Origin: an uncultured Ruminococcus sp. | GTDB lineage: Bacteria > Bacillota > Clostridia > Oscillospirales > Ruminococcaceae | Assembly (NCBI GenBank): GCA_900539835.1 | Contig: UQDR01000008.1 | Span: 1 to 64,000 of the forward strand | DNA length: 64,000 nucleotides | Direction: 5' to 3' | Shown: positions 43,632 through 51,997 of the stretch, one piece after another | Position numbering within the stretch: position 1 is the first letter of the stretch | Layout: every line of letters begins with the position of its first letter | Made by a program: the position numbers and the translations under genes | The notes under the pieces: model-generated | Databases searched by the model: none | What the model saw: the letters and a program-made list of their open reading frames with translations, nothing else | What the model was told of the DNA's origin: nothing

Positions 43632-44027
43632 ATGACTGACGCTATCAAAAGATATTTACTTGCCATATATGAACTGAGCAACGGAGGTTCATCAGTTAAA
43701 TCGACTGAAGTTTCTAAATATTTAAAAGTAACGAAATCTTCAACGGCAAAAATGACTGCCCGGCTTGAAGAACAGGGATACATAATCAAACCTCATTATG
43801 CTGATATTACTCTTACTCCATTGGGAATTAAAACAGCAGGAGATTTATATACAAATATGTTCATACTTCAGGAATTCTTTACAAAGTTTCTTAAGATCTC
43901 TGAAGAAACTGCAAAAGGTGATGCTGTAACATGCGTTTGTGCTTTATCTGACTTAACAGTTGATAAGCTTGTAAAACTTACAATAAGAAATGTTAATAAG
44001 AAAAAAAATATTAATTCTAAGCCATAA
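43632..44027 (+). CDS. DtxR/MntR-family transcription regulator
   Basis: About 131 residues. The N-terminal winged helix (AIKRYLLAIYELSNGG..VKSTEVSKYLKVTKSSTAKMTARLEEQGYI ... ITLTPLGIKTA) is that of iron/manganese-dependent repressors. The dimerization part follows, but by eye the canonical metal ligands (DtxR C102/E105/H106, MntR E99/E102/H103) fall on DAVTCVCALSD, where Val and Cys replace Glu and His, and the helix His is Asn. I choose ATG 43632 because AAAGGGAAG precedes it; ATG 43611 lies inside the putative operator. Confidence 0.75.
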   Translation: MTDAIKRYLLAIYELSNGGSSVKSTEVSKYLKVTKSSTAKMTARLEEQGYIIKPHYADITLTPLGIKTAGDLYTNMFILQEFFTKFLKISEETAKGDAVTCVCALSDLTVDKLVKLTIRNVNKKKNINSKP

Positions 44028-44029
44028 GA

Positions 44030-44089
44030 AAAGCCGCCCTAATACGGCATATCCTCAAAAGATATGACTCGTAAAGGACGGCTTTTTTA
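44030..44089. terminator. Bidirectional branched terminator
   Basis: AAAGCCG/CGGCTTT outer stem with an inner CATATC/GATATG hairpin and T-rich flank; separates the regulator from the convergent hydrolase gene. Confidence 0.7.
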
Positions 44090-44095
44090 TTTAAA

Positions 44096-45328
44096 TTAAG
44101 AAAGCATCCAGCTTAGAACTTGGAAATTCTTTTTATCACCTTCATTAACAGTTATAGTGACTGTATGCTTAGCTTTTTCGTCAGAAACAAAAAGTTCATC
44201 AGCTTTTGCATAATTACCCCAACCGCCGGAGAAGTCTCCGCTTATTGGTTTAACTTCTTTTCCGTCAACAGTAATAGTCACGTCAGCACTTTTTCCGTCA
44301 ATAGTTTTTAAATATAGAAGACCGAGGTTCTTAAATTCCATCTCAAATGTGGCACTTCCGCCTGAAACAGTTCCCCAGCCGGCATTGAATCTTTGGAATG
44401 AAACATTCTCAGTAAACGCACCTTCATCCTTAACAGTAACTTCACTGCTGTTTCTATCCACCAGTCGTGCGCCAGTATATTTATCACCTGTCGGCGACTC
44501 AGCTTCAAAATTCTTTGAATTTTTATCATATGAATCAATGTTATCTTTAATTTTTCCTACAAAGTTTGTGAGCATTTGTGCCAGCAATCCATGTCCCACA
44601 TCATTAGGATGAATATTGTCAGGTGAAATCTCTGTCCACTTTATTGTTCCTGCTTCTATTTCCGGCATAATTGCGTCATGATATGAAATCATCGGTACAT
44701 TATAAGCCTTTGCAATTTCGCTATGTACATTCTGAGGGCTTGTTCCGTTATCCATTGTCATTTCGATCATAATAACGGCAGGTTTGTTTTCCTGTTCCAT
44801 ACACCTTCTCACAAGGCTGTCCATGCAGGTCTTATAGAAAATATCATCTGTATCATTTATAAACTCAATAAAAATAATATCGGGATTAAGGTCAAGTACA
44901 TCCTTCTGCACTCTGTGCACACCTAGATAAGAGTCAGTTGCACCGATTCCCGCATTAGTAACATCAACATAATAGCTGACATTTTCTTCCCACCATGTTT
45001 TAAAGCGATTTACATATTGATTTCCGCCTTGTTCAGCAGCAGAACCCTGAGTAATTGAATCGCCAAGAAAACAAATATTTGTAATCTGTTTTTTGTTTTC
45101 CATTGCATTATTAAGCTTTTCAGCTAATCTTGAAGTGTCTCCTTCTAAAAGAATTGAACGTTCCAGCATTTTTTCGCTTGCTCCTTTCATAATATCCACT
45201 GTTTCAGCAGCGGAAGATTCCACATTGGCTGATTTGCTTACATCATCCGCAGATTTATCTCCGCAGCCTGCAAACACGCCAACTGTCATAACCGAAGCAA
45301 CCGCAGCAGCCAATATTTTTTTTAACAT
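44096..45328 (-). CDS. SGNH/GDSL hydrolase lipoprotein
   Basis: 410 residues. Lipobox VFAGC gives a lipid-anchored extracellular enzyme. The SGNH core spans about 85-265: block I FLGDSITQGS (catalytic Ser), block III-like EFINDTDD, and block V DNIHPND (Asp, His). The C-terminal ~130 residues form a beta-sandwich that may bind carbohydrate. Likely an esterase that removes acetyl or other acyl groups from polysaccharides or wall polymers. Single gene with its own extended -10 promoter (TGCTATAAT near 45362). Confidence 0.85.
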   Translation of the reverse strand: MLKKILAAAVASVMTVGVFAGCGDKSADDVSKSANVESSAAETVDIMKGASEKMLERSILLEGDTSRLAEKLNNAMENKKQITNICFLGDSITQGSAAEQGGNQYVNRFKTWWEENVSYYVDVTNAGIGATDSYLGVHRVQKDVLDLNPDIIFIEFINDTDDIFYKTCMDSLVRRCMEQENKPAVIMIEMTMDNGTSPQNVHSEIAKAYNVPMISYHDAIMPEIEAGTIKWTEISPDNIHPNDVGHGLLAQMLTNFVGKIKDNIDSYDKNSKNFEAESPTGDKYTGARLVDRNSSEVTVKDEGAFTENVSFQRFNAGWGTVSGGSATFEMEFKNLGLLYLKTIDGKSADVTITVDGKEVKPISGDFSGGWGNYAKADELFVSDEKAKHTVTITVNEGDKKNFQVLSWMLS

Positions 45329-45426
45329 TTAAATGCCTCCTGTTTCTTATATTTATTTTCTATATTATAGCACATCATTTCTTATTTGTCATCACTTTTC
45401 AAAAACTTTTTTAGATAATTTTATAT

Positions 45427-45455
45427 AAAAAAAGGGCGGAAATAATCCGCCCTTT
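45427..45455 (-). terminator. Terminator of the Gly/Cys microprotein gene
   Basis: AAAGGGCGGA/TCCGCCCTTT stem, five-base loop and U7 on the minus strand. Confidence 0.8.
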
Positions 45456-45474
45456 AAATATAGTCAGCTGATGA

Positions 45475-45612
45475 TTAGCAGCCGCAACCGCAACCGTTAT
45501 CGCAGCCGCATCCATTGCCGCAACCGCCGAAGCCGTTTCCACCGCAGCAGCAAGCAATGATAAGAATAAGAATGATAATCCACCAGCATCCGCCAAATCC
45601 GCAACCGTTCAT
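45475..45612 (-). CDS. Gly/Cys-rich membrane microprotein
   Basis: 45 residues: MNGCGFGGCWW, a hydrophobic span (IIILILIIA), then a CCCGGNGFGGCGNGCGC-type tail with many Cys and Gly. AAGGAG precedes the start and a clean terminator follows, so it is a real gene. It resembles the short YjcZ-like proteins linked to sporulation in Firmicutes, but no function is established for this form. Confidence 0.7.
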   Translation of the reverse strand: MNGCGFGGCWWIIILILIIACCCGGNGFGGCGNGCGCDNGCGCGC

Positions 45613-46007
45613 AAAATATATCTCCTTTTTGTGTAATTTTTAAGACCGCAGCCGATTTATTTATCTGCTGCTTAAGTCTTATATTACAGTGTATGAAAAA
45701 TAGGGAAATGTGTTACTAAATTTTTGTGAAAGCAAAATTTGTCCTCTGCATAAACTGATAGTAGCGTCAAACAATGGGATTTTTTATTGTCTGAGCATAA
45801 AAGCTATATTTCAGGTCAATGATTTAATCAGACATTGTTTTGCAATGTATATAACTAACAGCTGATGTCATACTTATCTAAGATAAATATGGCATTTAGA
45901 TTTCAGAAGCGGAACTGATGATATTCTAAGGGCTATAGCCCCGGCAAACGTTAGATAATGGGGCATTGCCCCATTTTGAAACTATTATAGAAACAGAGGG
46001 TGATTAA
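45613..46007. other. Intergenic region with hairpins before the Clp gene
   Basis: Contains an interrupted hairpin TAAGAC..GCAGC/GCTGC..GTCTTA (45639-45684) and, close to the clp start, GGGCTATAGCCC (45933-45944) and AATGGGGC/GCCCCATT (45957-45975), the last like a weak terminator in the clp leader. No CtsR box (GGTCAAA repeats) or CIRCE is seen and no gene is recognised. Confidence 0.5.
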
Positions 46008-48383
46008 ATGGGGATCTCAAACCGCAGCTTTGAAATTGAAAGATTCACCAAAAAAGGCCGTGAAATTATCAGAGGTGCAGTAAGCTGCGCCGGTAACTGG
46101 GGCCATACTTATATAGGTTCAGAGCATATTCTTTTATCAATTCTTGAGGAAGGAACATCAACTGCAAACTCTATTCTTCTTAAACACGGTGTTATTTTTG
46201 AAGACATTCAAGAACAGATAATGAGAATAATCGGAAAAGGAACTCCCTGTCGTCTAACTCAGAACGACTTTACTCCAACAGCAATAAATATATTAAAAAG
46301 CGCATGCAGTCTTTGCGAAAACTGCGGAGGAAAACAGGTTGGATCTGAATATATTCTTGCCGCAATGCTTCATCAATCCAGTTCATGTGCTGTGACCATG
46401 CTGAGAGAACTGAATGTCAATATAAACAATATATATTCAGACTGCACTCTTTCAGACAGCGGTCTTTTTATTGAACAAAACTATGTTAGATTGAAGAATC
46501 TTGAACGTTTCGGCAGGGAGCTTACAAGAAAAAATGTATGTGAATCATTTGACCCCGTTGTTGCAAGAGAAAAAGAAACCTCTCGTATCATGGAAATTTT
46601 ATGCCGCAGGACTAAAAATAACCCATGTCTTATCGGCGAAGCAGGAGTAGGTAAGACAGCGGTCGTTGAAGGTCTGGCAATGAGAATCCTTCAAGGAAAG
46701 GTTCCTGATCTCTTAGCCTCAAAAAGAATCTTCTCTCTTGATCTCACCTTGCTTCTTGCGGGTGCAAAATATCGAGGTGATTTTGAAGAACGTCTGAAAA
46801 GCTGCATGGATGAAGCAGAAAATGCTGAAAACGTCATTCTTTTTATAGATGAAATTCACAACATCATGGGTGCAGGAGCTGCTGAAGGCGCAATAGATGC
46901 TGCAAATATACTAAAACCTCAGCTTGCAAGAGGAAAAATACAGATTATCGGTGCAACCACCTATGATGAATATCGTCAGAACATAGAAAAAGATTCAGCA
47001 ATGGAACGGCGTTTTCAGACAGTTAAAATCGAAGAGCCTACCGTAGAATGCACAATTGATATTATAAAAGGACTATGCGGAAAATATGAAGAACACCATA
47101 AAATGAAAATCCCAGACAGTGTTATAGTAAAAACAGTTGAGTTGGCTCAGAGATATATTCCCGACAGATATTTCCCTGACAAAGCAATTGATATTCTTGA
47201 TGAAGCCTGTGCTTGTGCAAGAATCAGCAATCCGCAGGCTAAATCAGATAAAAAATATGTATCTCAGGTATTTAACGATTATATCTCCGGTAAAATAACT
47301 CGTGAAGCATATATTACTGCAATTACCAACAGAAGCACACCCAAGCCTATAACTCTTAAAGATAAGCATGTCTGTTCGGTGGTATCCCGATGGACAGGAA
47401 TTCCATGTGAAGATATAGACGCTGATGAACTGGAAAGGCTTCAAAATCTTGAATCAATTTTAGAGAAAGAGGTTTTAGGTCAAAAGGAAGCAATTAAATC
47501 GCTCTGCTGTGCTATACGCCGCTGCCGCACAGGTTTAAAGGATGACAGACGACCTATGGGAAGTTTTATTTTTCTAGGTACAAGCGGAGTTGGAAAAAGC
47601 CAGCTCGCAAAATCCCTCGCCAAGGCAATGTTTCACAGAGAAGACGCTCTTATAAGAATTGATATGTCAGAATATATGGAACGCCATAATGCTTCAAAAC
47701 TAATCGGTGCTCCTCCGGGATATGTCGGCTACGAAAGCGGAGGCACATTGACAGAACAAGTAAGAAAGAAACCCTATTCGGTATTATTGCTTGATGAAAT
47801 TGAAAAAGCGCATCCCGATGTTTTCAGTATTCTTCTTCAAGCATTGGAAGATGGATTTGTAACTGACTCTCAAGGAAGAAAAGTCTCATTTTCAAATCTT
47901 ATTATTATAATGACCTCAAACGCAGGAGCAAAGAATCTGTCTCTAAAAAAATCCATTGGGTTTGAAAGCTTGGAAACCTCACAAAAACGCAGGGAACAAA
48001 TGAAAAAAGACATGCTTGAAGAATTAAAGAGATTTCTTTCTCCCGAGTTTTTCAGTCGAATTGATGAAACTATTATTTTTAATACACTTGGAACAACAGA
48101 GCTTACTGAAATTGCTGTTTCCGAGCTTACAATTCTGAAAGCCCGGTTAAAAAAACTTGGATATAATTTTATTTTTGATGAAACAATCGCAAAAAAGCTC
48201 GCTGAGAAATGTGACTGCAGCGAATCAGGCGCAAGAGAAATACGAAAAAACATTGAACAAAATATACAAAATCTAATTTCAGATAAAATTCTTGACGGTG
48301 CTGATAAAAGCGTTCCAATGATATTAGAACTGTCAGACTGCGGAGAATATCAAATTAAAGAGCACATTTCAAGCGGTTGCTGA
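46008..48383 (+). CDS. ClpC-like AAA+ unfoldase
   Basis: 791 residues. N-terminal double Clp repeat (1-145, unusually Cys-rich), first AAA+ domain with Walker A GEAGVGKT (210-217), Walker B ILFIDEIH and pore loop AKYRGDF, second AAA+ domain with GTSGVGKS (about 524-531), LLLDEIEKAHPDV and GYVGYESGG. The SIGFE loop (about 647-651) is the ClpP-docking tripeptide type, so it should feed ClpP. The region between domains is short and lacks a clear UVR motif. No mcsA/mcsB/ctsR operon partners are present; it may be a secondary ClpC/ClpA paralogue. Confidence 0.85.
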   Translation: MGISNRSFEIERFTKKGREIIRGAVSCAGNWGHTYIGSEHILLSILEEGTSTANSILLKHGVIFEDIQEQIMRIIGKGTPCRLTQNDFTPTAINILKSACSLCENCGGKQVGSEYILAAMLHQSSSCAVTMLRELNVNINNIYSDCTLSDSGLFIEQNYVRLKNLERFGRELTRKNVCESFDPVVAREKETSRIMEILCRRTKNNPCLIGEAGVGKTAVVEGLAMRILQGKVPDLLASKRIFSLDLTLLLAGAKYRGDFEERLKSCMDEAENAENVILFIDEIHNIMGAGAAEGAIDAANILKPQLARGKIQIIGATTYDEYRQNIEKDSAMERRFQTVKIEEPTVECTIDIIKGLCGKYEEHHKMKIPDSVIVKTVELAQRYIPDRYFPDKAIDILDEACACARISNPQAKSDKKYVSQVFNDYISGKITREAYITAITNRSTPKPITLKDKHVCSVVSRWTGIPCEDIDADELERLQNLESILEKEVLGQKEAIKSLCCAIRRCRTGLKDDRRPMGSFIFLGTSGVGKSQLAKSLAKAMFHREDALIRIDMSEYMERHNASKLIGAPPGYVGYESGGTLTEQVRKKPYSVLLLDEIEKAHPDVFSILLQALEDGFVTDSQGRKVSFSNLIIIMTSNAGAKNLSLKKSIGFESLETSQKRREQMKKDMLEELKRFLSPEFFSRIDETIIFNTLGTTELTEIAVSELTILKARLKKLGYNFIFDETIAKKLAEKCDCSESGAREIRKNIEQNIQNLISDKILDGADKSVPMILELSDCGEYQIKEHISSGC

Positions 48384-48384
48384 T

Positions 48385-48424
48385 AAACAAAGGCATTTCC
48401 CAATTTCGGGAGATGCCTTTGTTT
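48385..48424 (+). terminator. Terminator of the clp gene
   Basis: About 17-bp stem, AAACAAAGGCATTTCCC with GGGAGATGCCTTTGTTT. Confidence 0.8.
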
Positions 48425-48444
48425 CAGTCTTCATAAAATATCTC

Positions 48445-48473
48445 TTGCAATTTGCAGGAAAAAGTGATATAAT
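48445..48473 (+). promoter_or_regulatory. Promoter of the small membrane protein-proS operon
   Basis: TTGCAA, 17 bases, TATAAT with extended -10 (TGA). Confidence 0.7.
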
Positions 48474-48502
48474 AACAAAATATTGTGAACGGAGGTGCCA
48501 TT

Positions 48503-48802
48503 TTGAACAGTGAACTTGTTAAACTGCTGATTGAACTTCTAATCGGCTGTGCTGTGATTATGACTGTAATCGCTTTGATATGTATTTTCACTCCAAAGCT
48601 TGCAGCTCTGATTTTAAAAAGACACCCTCGTCTCGGCGAAAGTCCCGAAAGGGTGGAGGAAAGCAACGCAGGCGATGTTCCTTCAGTCAGAGGACCTTAC
48701 GACGCCCAAGAAGAAAAGTATGACTTGAATTATAAAATTTATCACAAAGATATATATGGAGTTGATTTTAAACATGGCAAAGAAAAACGAAAAAATGGTT
48801 GA
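48503..48802 (+). CDS. Small single-pass membrane protein
   Basis: About 99 residues from a TTG at 48503, seven bases after GGAGG (an upstream in-frame GTG would place the ribosome site inside the gene). One membrane segment (LIGCAVIMTVIALICIF) is followed by a charged cytoplasmic tail. The frame overlaps proS by 29 bases. Function not recognised. Confidence 0.65.
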   Translation: MNSELVKLLIELLIGCAVIMTVIALICIFTPKLAALILKRHPRLGESPERVEESNAGDVPSVRGPYDAQEEKYDLNYKIYHKDIYGVDFKHGKEKRKNG

Positions 48803-50219
48803 CGCAATTACTTCAATGGATGAAGATTTTGCAAAATGGTATACTGATATATGCAAAAAAGCTGCGCTTATTGAATACACAAGTGTTAAGGGCTGTATGG
48901 TAATCCGTCCTTACGGATATGCTATCTGGGAAAATATTCAGAAAATACTTGACGGAATGTTCAAGGATCTGGGTCATGAAAATGTTTGTATGCCTATGTT
49001 TATCCCTGAAAGCCTTTTGCAGAAGGAAAAGGATCACGTTGAAGGATTTGCTCCTGAGGTTGCTTGGGTAACTCACGGGGGAAGTGAGAAGCTTGAAGAC
49101 AGACTTTGCGTTCGTCCAACCTCTGAAACACTTTTCTGCGAGCATTATGCAAATATTATTCACTCTTATCGTGATCTTCCTAAGCTTTATAATCAGTGGG
49201 TTTCTGTTGTAAGATGGGAAAAGACAACACGTCCTTTCCTTCGTTCAAGAGAATTTCTATGGCAAGAAGGGCACACGATTCATGCAACTGCTGACGAGGC
49301 AATAGAAGAAACTGAAAGAATGCTTAATTGCTATGCAGACTTCTGTGAAAAATCACTTGCTATGCCTGTTGTAAAAGGCAGAAAAACTGACAGCGATAAG
49401 TTTGCAGGAGCTGAAGCAACCTATGCTATTGAAGCCCTTATGCATGACGGAAAGGCATTGCAGGCAGGTACATCTCATTACTTTGGCGATGGCTTTGCAA
49501 AAGCATTCAACATTCAATTTACAAATAAGGAAAACAAGCTTGAATATCCATATCAGACTTCATGGGGAGTTACAACACGTCTTATCGGTGCGATCATCAT
49601 GACACACGGCGATGACAACGGTTTGGCTCTTCCTCCTGCTGTTGCACCAATCCAAGCTGTTATTGTTCCTATCGCACAGCATAAGGAGGGTGTGCTTGAA
49701 AAGGCTGAAGAGTTATACAATTCACTTAAAGCACAAGGCATTCGTGTAAAGCTTGACGATTCAAACAACTCTCCGGGATGGAAATTTGCTGAATATGAAA
49801 TGAAAGGCGTTCCTGTAAGAATCGAAATTGGACCAAAGGATATTGAAAATAATCAGTGTGTTATTGTCACACGTCATAACAGAGAAAAGACTTTTATATC
49901 TCTTGACAATCTCACAGAAGCAATACCTTCCAAGCTTCAGGAGGTACATGACGGACTTTATGAAAAAGCCCTTGAAAACCGCAAGAACAAAACACATCAA
50001 TGCAAAACAATGGAAGAAATCATATCTGCCCTTGAAGAAAAGGGTGATGGATTTATCGAAGCTATGTGGTGTGGTGACGAAGCCTGTGAAGACGAAGTTA
50101 AAGAGAAAACAGGCGTTGGTTCACGCTGCATTCCATTTGAACAGCATGAAATTTCCGATAAGTGCGTATGCTGCGGAAAGCCTGCAAAAAAAATGGTTCT
50201 TTGGGGAAAAGCATATTAA
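48774..50219 (+). CDS. proS: Prolyl-tRNA synthetase, eukaryote/archaeal-like short type
   Basis: Class II synthetase of about 481 residues that charges tRNA-Pro. It lacks the INS editing domain of the E. coli type and shows the type-3 blocks VRPTSETLFCEHYA, WEKTTRPFLRSREFLWQEGHTIH, LQAGTSHYFGDGFAKAF and SWGVTTRLIGA, then an anticodon domain and a zinc-like C-terminal CVCCGKPAKK..WGKAY. The start MAKKNEKMV at 48774 is preferred; an ATG six codons earlier is possible. Confidence 0.95.
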   Translation: MAKKNEKMVDAITSMDEDFAKWYTDICKKAALIEYTSVKGCMVIRPYGYAIWENIQKILDGMFKDLGHENVCMPMFIPESLLQKEKDHVEGFAPEVAWVTHGGSEKLEDRLCVRPTSETLFCEHYANIIHSYRDLPKLYNQWVSVVRWEKTTRPFLRSREFLWQEGHTIHATADEAIEETERMLNCYADFCEKSLAMPVVKGRKTDSDKFAGAEATYAIEALMHDGKALQAGTSHYFGDGFAKAFNIQFTNKENKLEYPYQTSWGVTTRLIGAIIMTHGDDNGLALPPAVAPIQAVIVPIAQHKEGVLEKAEELYNSLKAQGIRVKLDDSNNSPGWKFAEYEMKGVPVRIEIGPKDIENNQCVIVTRHNREKTFISLDNLTEAIPSKLQEVHDGLYEKALENRKNKTHQCKTMEEIISALEEKGDGFIEAMWCGDEACEDEVKEKTGVGSRCIPFEQHEISDKCVCCGKPAKKMVLWGKAY

Positions 50220-50227
50220 TGATAACA

Positions 50228-50258
50228 AAAAATCCTGCACATTTAGTGCAGGATTTTT
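50228..50258. terminator. Terminator of proS
   Basis: AAAAATCCTGCAC/GTGCAGGATTTTT with T tract; also suits the convergent ROK gene. Confidence 0.85.
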
Positions 50259-50267
50259 TATTATTGC

Positions 50268-51509
50268 TTAATTATCTACAAATCCGCCTTTTTCAAAGAA
50301 CAACTCACGCACAGCCAAAGCACAGCCTGAAAGGAACCTATGCTTATTTTCAACCATAGAAAATTCAAGCTTTTCTGAAACTTCTTTACCTGCTATATTT
50401 TTAACTGATTCCTTTAACATCTGAAATGCAAAACCAGAATCAAAGTAAAAAAGATGGAGTACGATTTTCTGAGGATCGGTAATAAAATATAAGTTATTAA
50501 TCAACATTGCCATCAGATTGGTTGCTCTGTCAAGTATATTAACAATTTCCTTATCTCCATTTTGATAAGAGGAAATGATGATTTCACCCTTAATTTTCTT
50601 TTTATCTCCGCCAGTCTGTTGATAAAGATAAGGTGTTCTGTCTTTTGAATATACTCTTTCAATTCTTTTTAATACAGCAATTGATGTAATTTCATTGCCA
50701 ACACATCCCCTGCGGCCGCAAATCGGACAAATATCAGGAGAATTCGGATCAACTATAATTTTATCAACAAAATTGGTACGGTTGTAATATGAAATAATAG
50801 GATTCTTTTTGTGAGTTGCTATAAAATTGATTTCTCTTCCATACTGCAAGAAAATAATGCTGTCAAAGTTCGGATTTTTTTTCTTCAGAAAATCAATATT
50901 AGCCATCGCCGTTCCCTTGACAGAATTACCGAATACAACCGGCAAATCAGTAAACGAAGCTACAAACTCCCTTGCTTTTGAATAATCAGGAACACCGTTA
51001 ATCATAGCTATATGAAACATTTCATAAACGCTTGGATAAATACCAAATCCGATACCGAGAATCTGTCTTTTTTCAAGACAATTATCATTAAGAATTTCAC
51101 GAATAGATTTGTCAATAAAATCAACAACCGACTGCTTCTCATCAGGTTCAACATTTACAAAGCGGTTGCGTTTATCAAGCACCTCACCCGAAAGAGTAGT
51201 AAGCCCTACACTGATTACATTTTCTTCAATAGTAACACCCAGAGAAAATTTATAATGATAATTTATATCAATGAGTATTTTCTTTCTGCCTCTTGGAGCC
51301 TTATCAGAAACATGTTTATATTCACCTATTTCCATGATAATCCCCTGTTCAATCATTTCATTTGTAATGATCGTAACAGCAGCCCTCGTCAGTTCAAGAG
51401 TAGTAGCAATATCTATTCTTGAAGTCGGTCCCCTTTGTTTCAGTATTTTTAAAACCTGCATTCGGTTTCGTCTTTTCAGATCAAGTTTGCTGATCCCGTG
51501 CTGTTCCAT
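50268..51509 (-). CDS. ROK-family transcription regulator
   Basis: 413 residues. N-terminal winged helix (about 15-75: NRMQVLKILKQRGPTSRIDIATTLELTRAAVTII) joined to a ROK kinase-like domain. The zinc motif reads CPICGRRGCVGNE, close to the ROK CxCGxxGCxE. The sugar-binding DxGxT-like strand is weak, so it may be a pure regulator of the NagC/XylR type. No sugar operon is adjacent; targets unknown. Confidence 0.82.
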   Translation of the reverse strand: MEQHGISKLDLKRRNRMQVLKILKQRGPTSRIDIATTLELTRAAVTIITNEMIEQGIIMEIGEYKHVSDKAPRGRKKILIDINYHYKFSLGVTIEENVISVGLTTLSGEVLDKRNRFVNVEPDEKQSVVDFIDKSIREILNDNCLEKRQILGIGFGIYPSVYEMFHIAMINGVPDYSKAREFVASFTDLPVVFGNSVKGTAMANIDFLKKKNPNFDSIIFLQYGREINFIATHKKNPIISYYNRTNFVDKIIVDPNSPDICPICGRRGCVGNEITSIAVLKRIERVYSKDRTPYLYQQTGGDKKKIKGEIIISSYQNGDKEIVNILDRATNLMAMLINNLYFITDPQKIVLHLFYFDSGFAFQMLKESVKNIAGKEVSEKLEFSMVENKHRFLSGCALAVRELFFEKGGFVDN

Positions 51510-51566
51510 TTATATTATCCTCCGATTAATCTCCAAAGCATCTATAATACTCACTGAATATATAAA

Positions 51567-51588
51567 GGGGACTAAAGTTAAAGTCCCC
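51567..51588 (-). terminator. Terminator of the PC4-like gene
   Basis: GGGGACT/AGTCCCC stem with a U-rich flank on the minus strand. Confidence 0.65.
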
Positions 51589-51695
51589 CCCTTGCTTATT
51601 CAGTAATTCGTCTTTTGTAAATTATATCAGATCATAATGAATAAAATATTAAATTTATTCGCAAATAAAACGCTTCATTGTTTTTTTACAGTTAG

Positions 51696-51947
51696 TTAAA
51701 GAATCTCATCTTCATCAATATCATCTTCAATTTCTTCTCCGTTAAGAATAGCTCTGAGAGTTTCAACTTCTTCCTCAGTAAGTGTAATTCCCTTGCCCAT
51801 TCTTGTGTGATCCGGATTCCATTCTCTCAAATCATATTTAGGCTCTCTTTCATTCCAGCTAACCATGTTTAACTCTTTTGTCCAGCCTCTGGCGTTTTCA
51901 GAAAGAACTCCTAAAGTCTTTGTTATTTCAAATTTTAATTCAGCCAT
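51696..51947 (-). CDS. PC4/YdbC-type ssDNA-binding protein
   Basis: 83 residues from MAELKFEITKTLGVLSENARG at 51947, preceded by TGGAGG. KELNMVSWNEREPKYDLREWNPDHTRMGKGITLT is the bacterial YdbC signature, a homologue of the eukaryotic coactivator PC4 that binds single-stranded nucleic acids as a dimer. The C-terminus is acidic. Confidence 0.85.
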   Translation of the reverse strand: MAELKFEITKTLGVLSENARGWTKELNMVSWNEREPKYDLREWNPDHTRMGKGITLTEEEVETLRAILNGEEIEDDIDEDEIL

Positions 51948-51997
51948 AATAAAACCTCCATATAAATTTTTATAAAAACAGCAAGTCACTGTTTATA

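Noticed and set aside
48445..48802. A GTG start at 48485 for the small membrane protein
   Set aside because: The GGAGG ribosome site lies within that extension; TTG at 48503 is correctly spaced.
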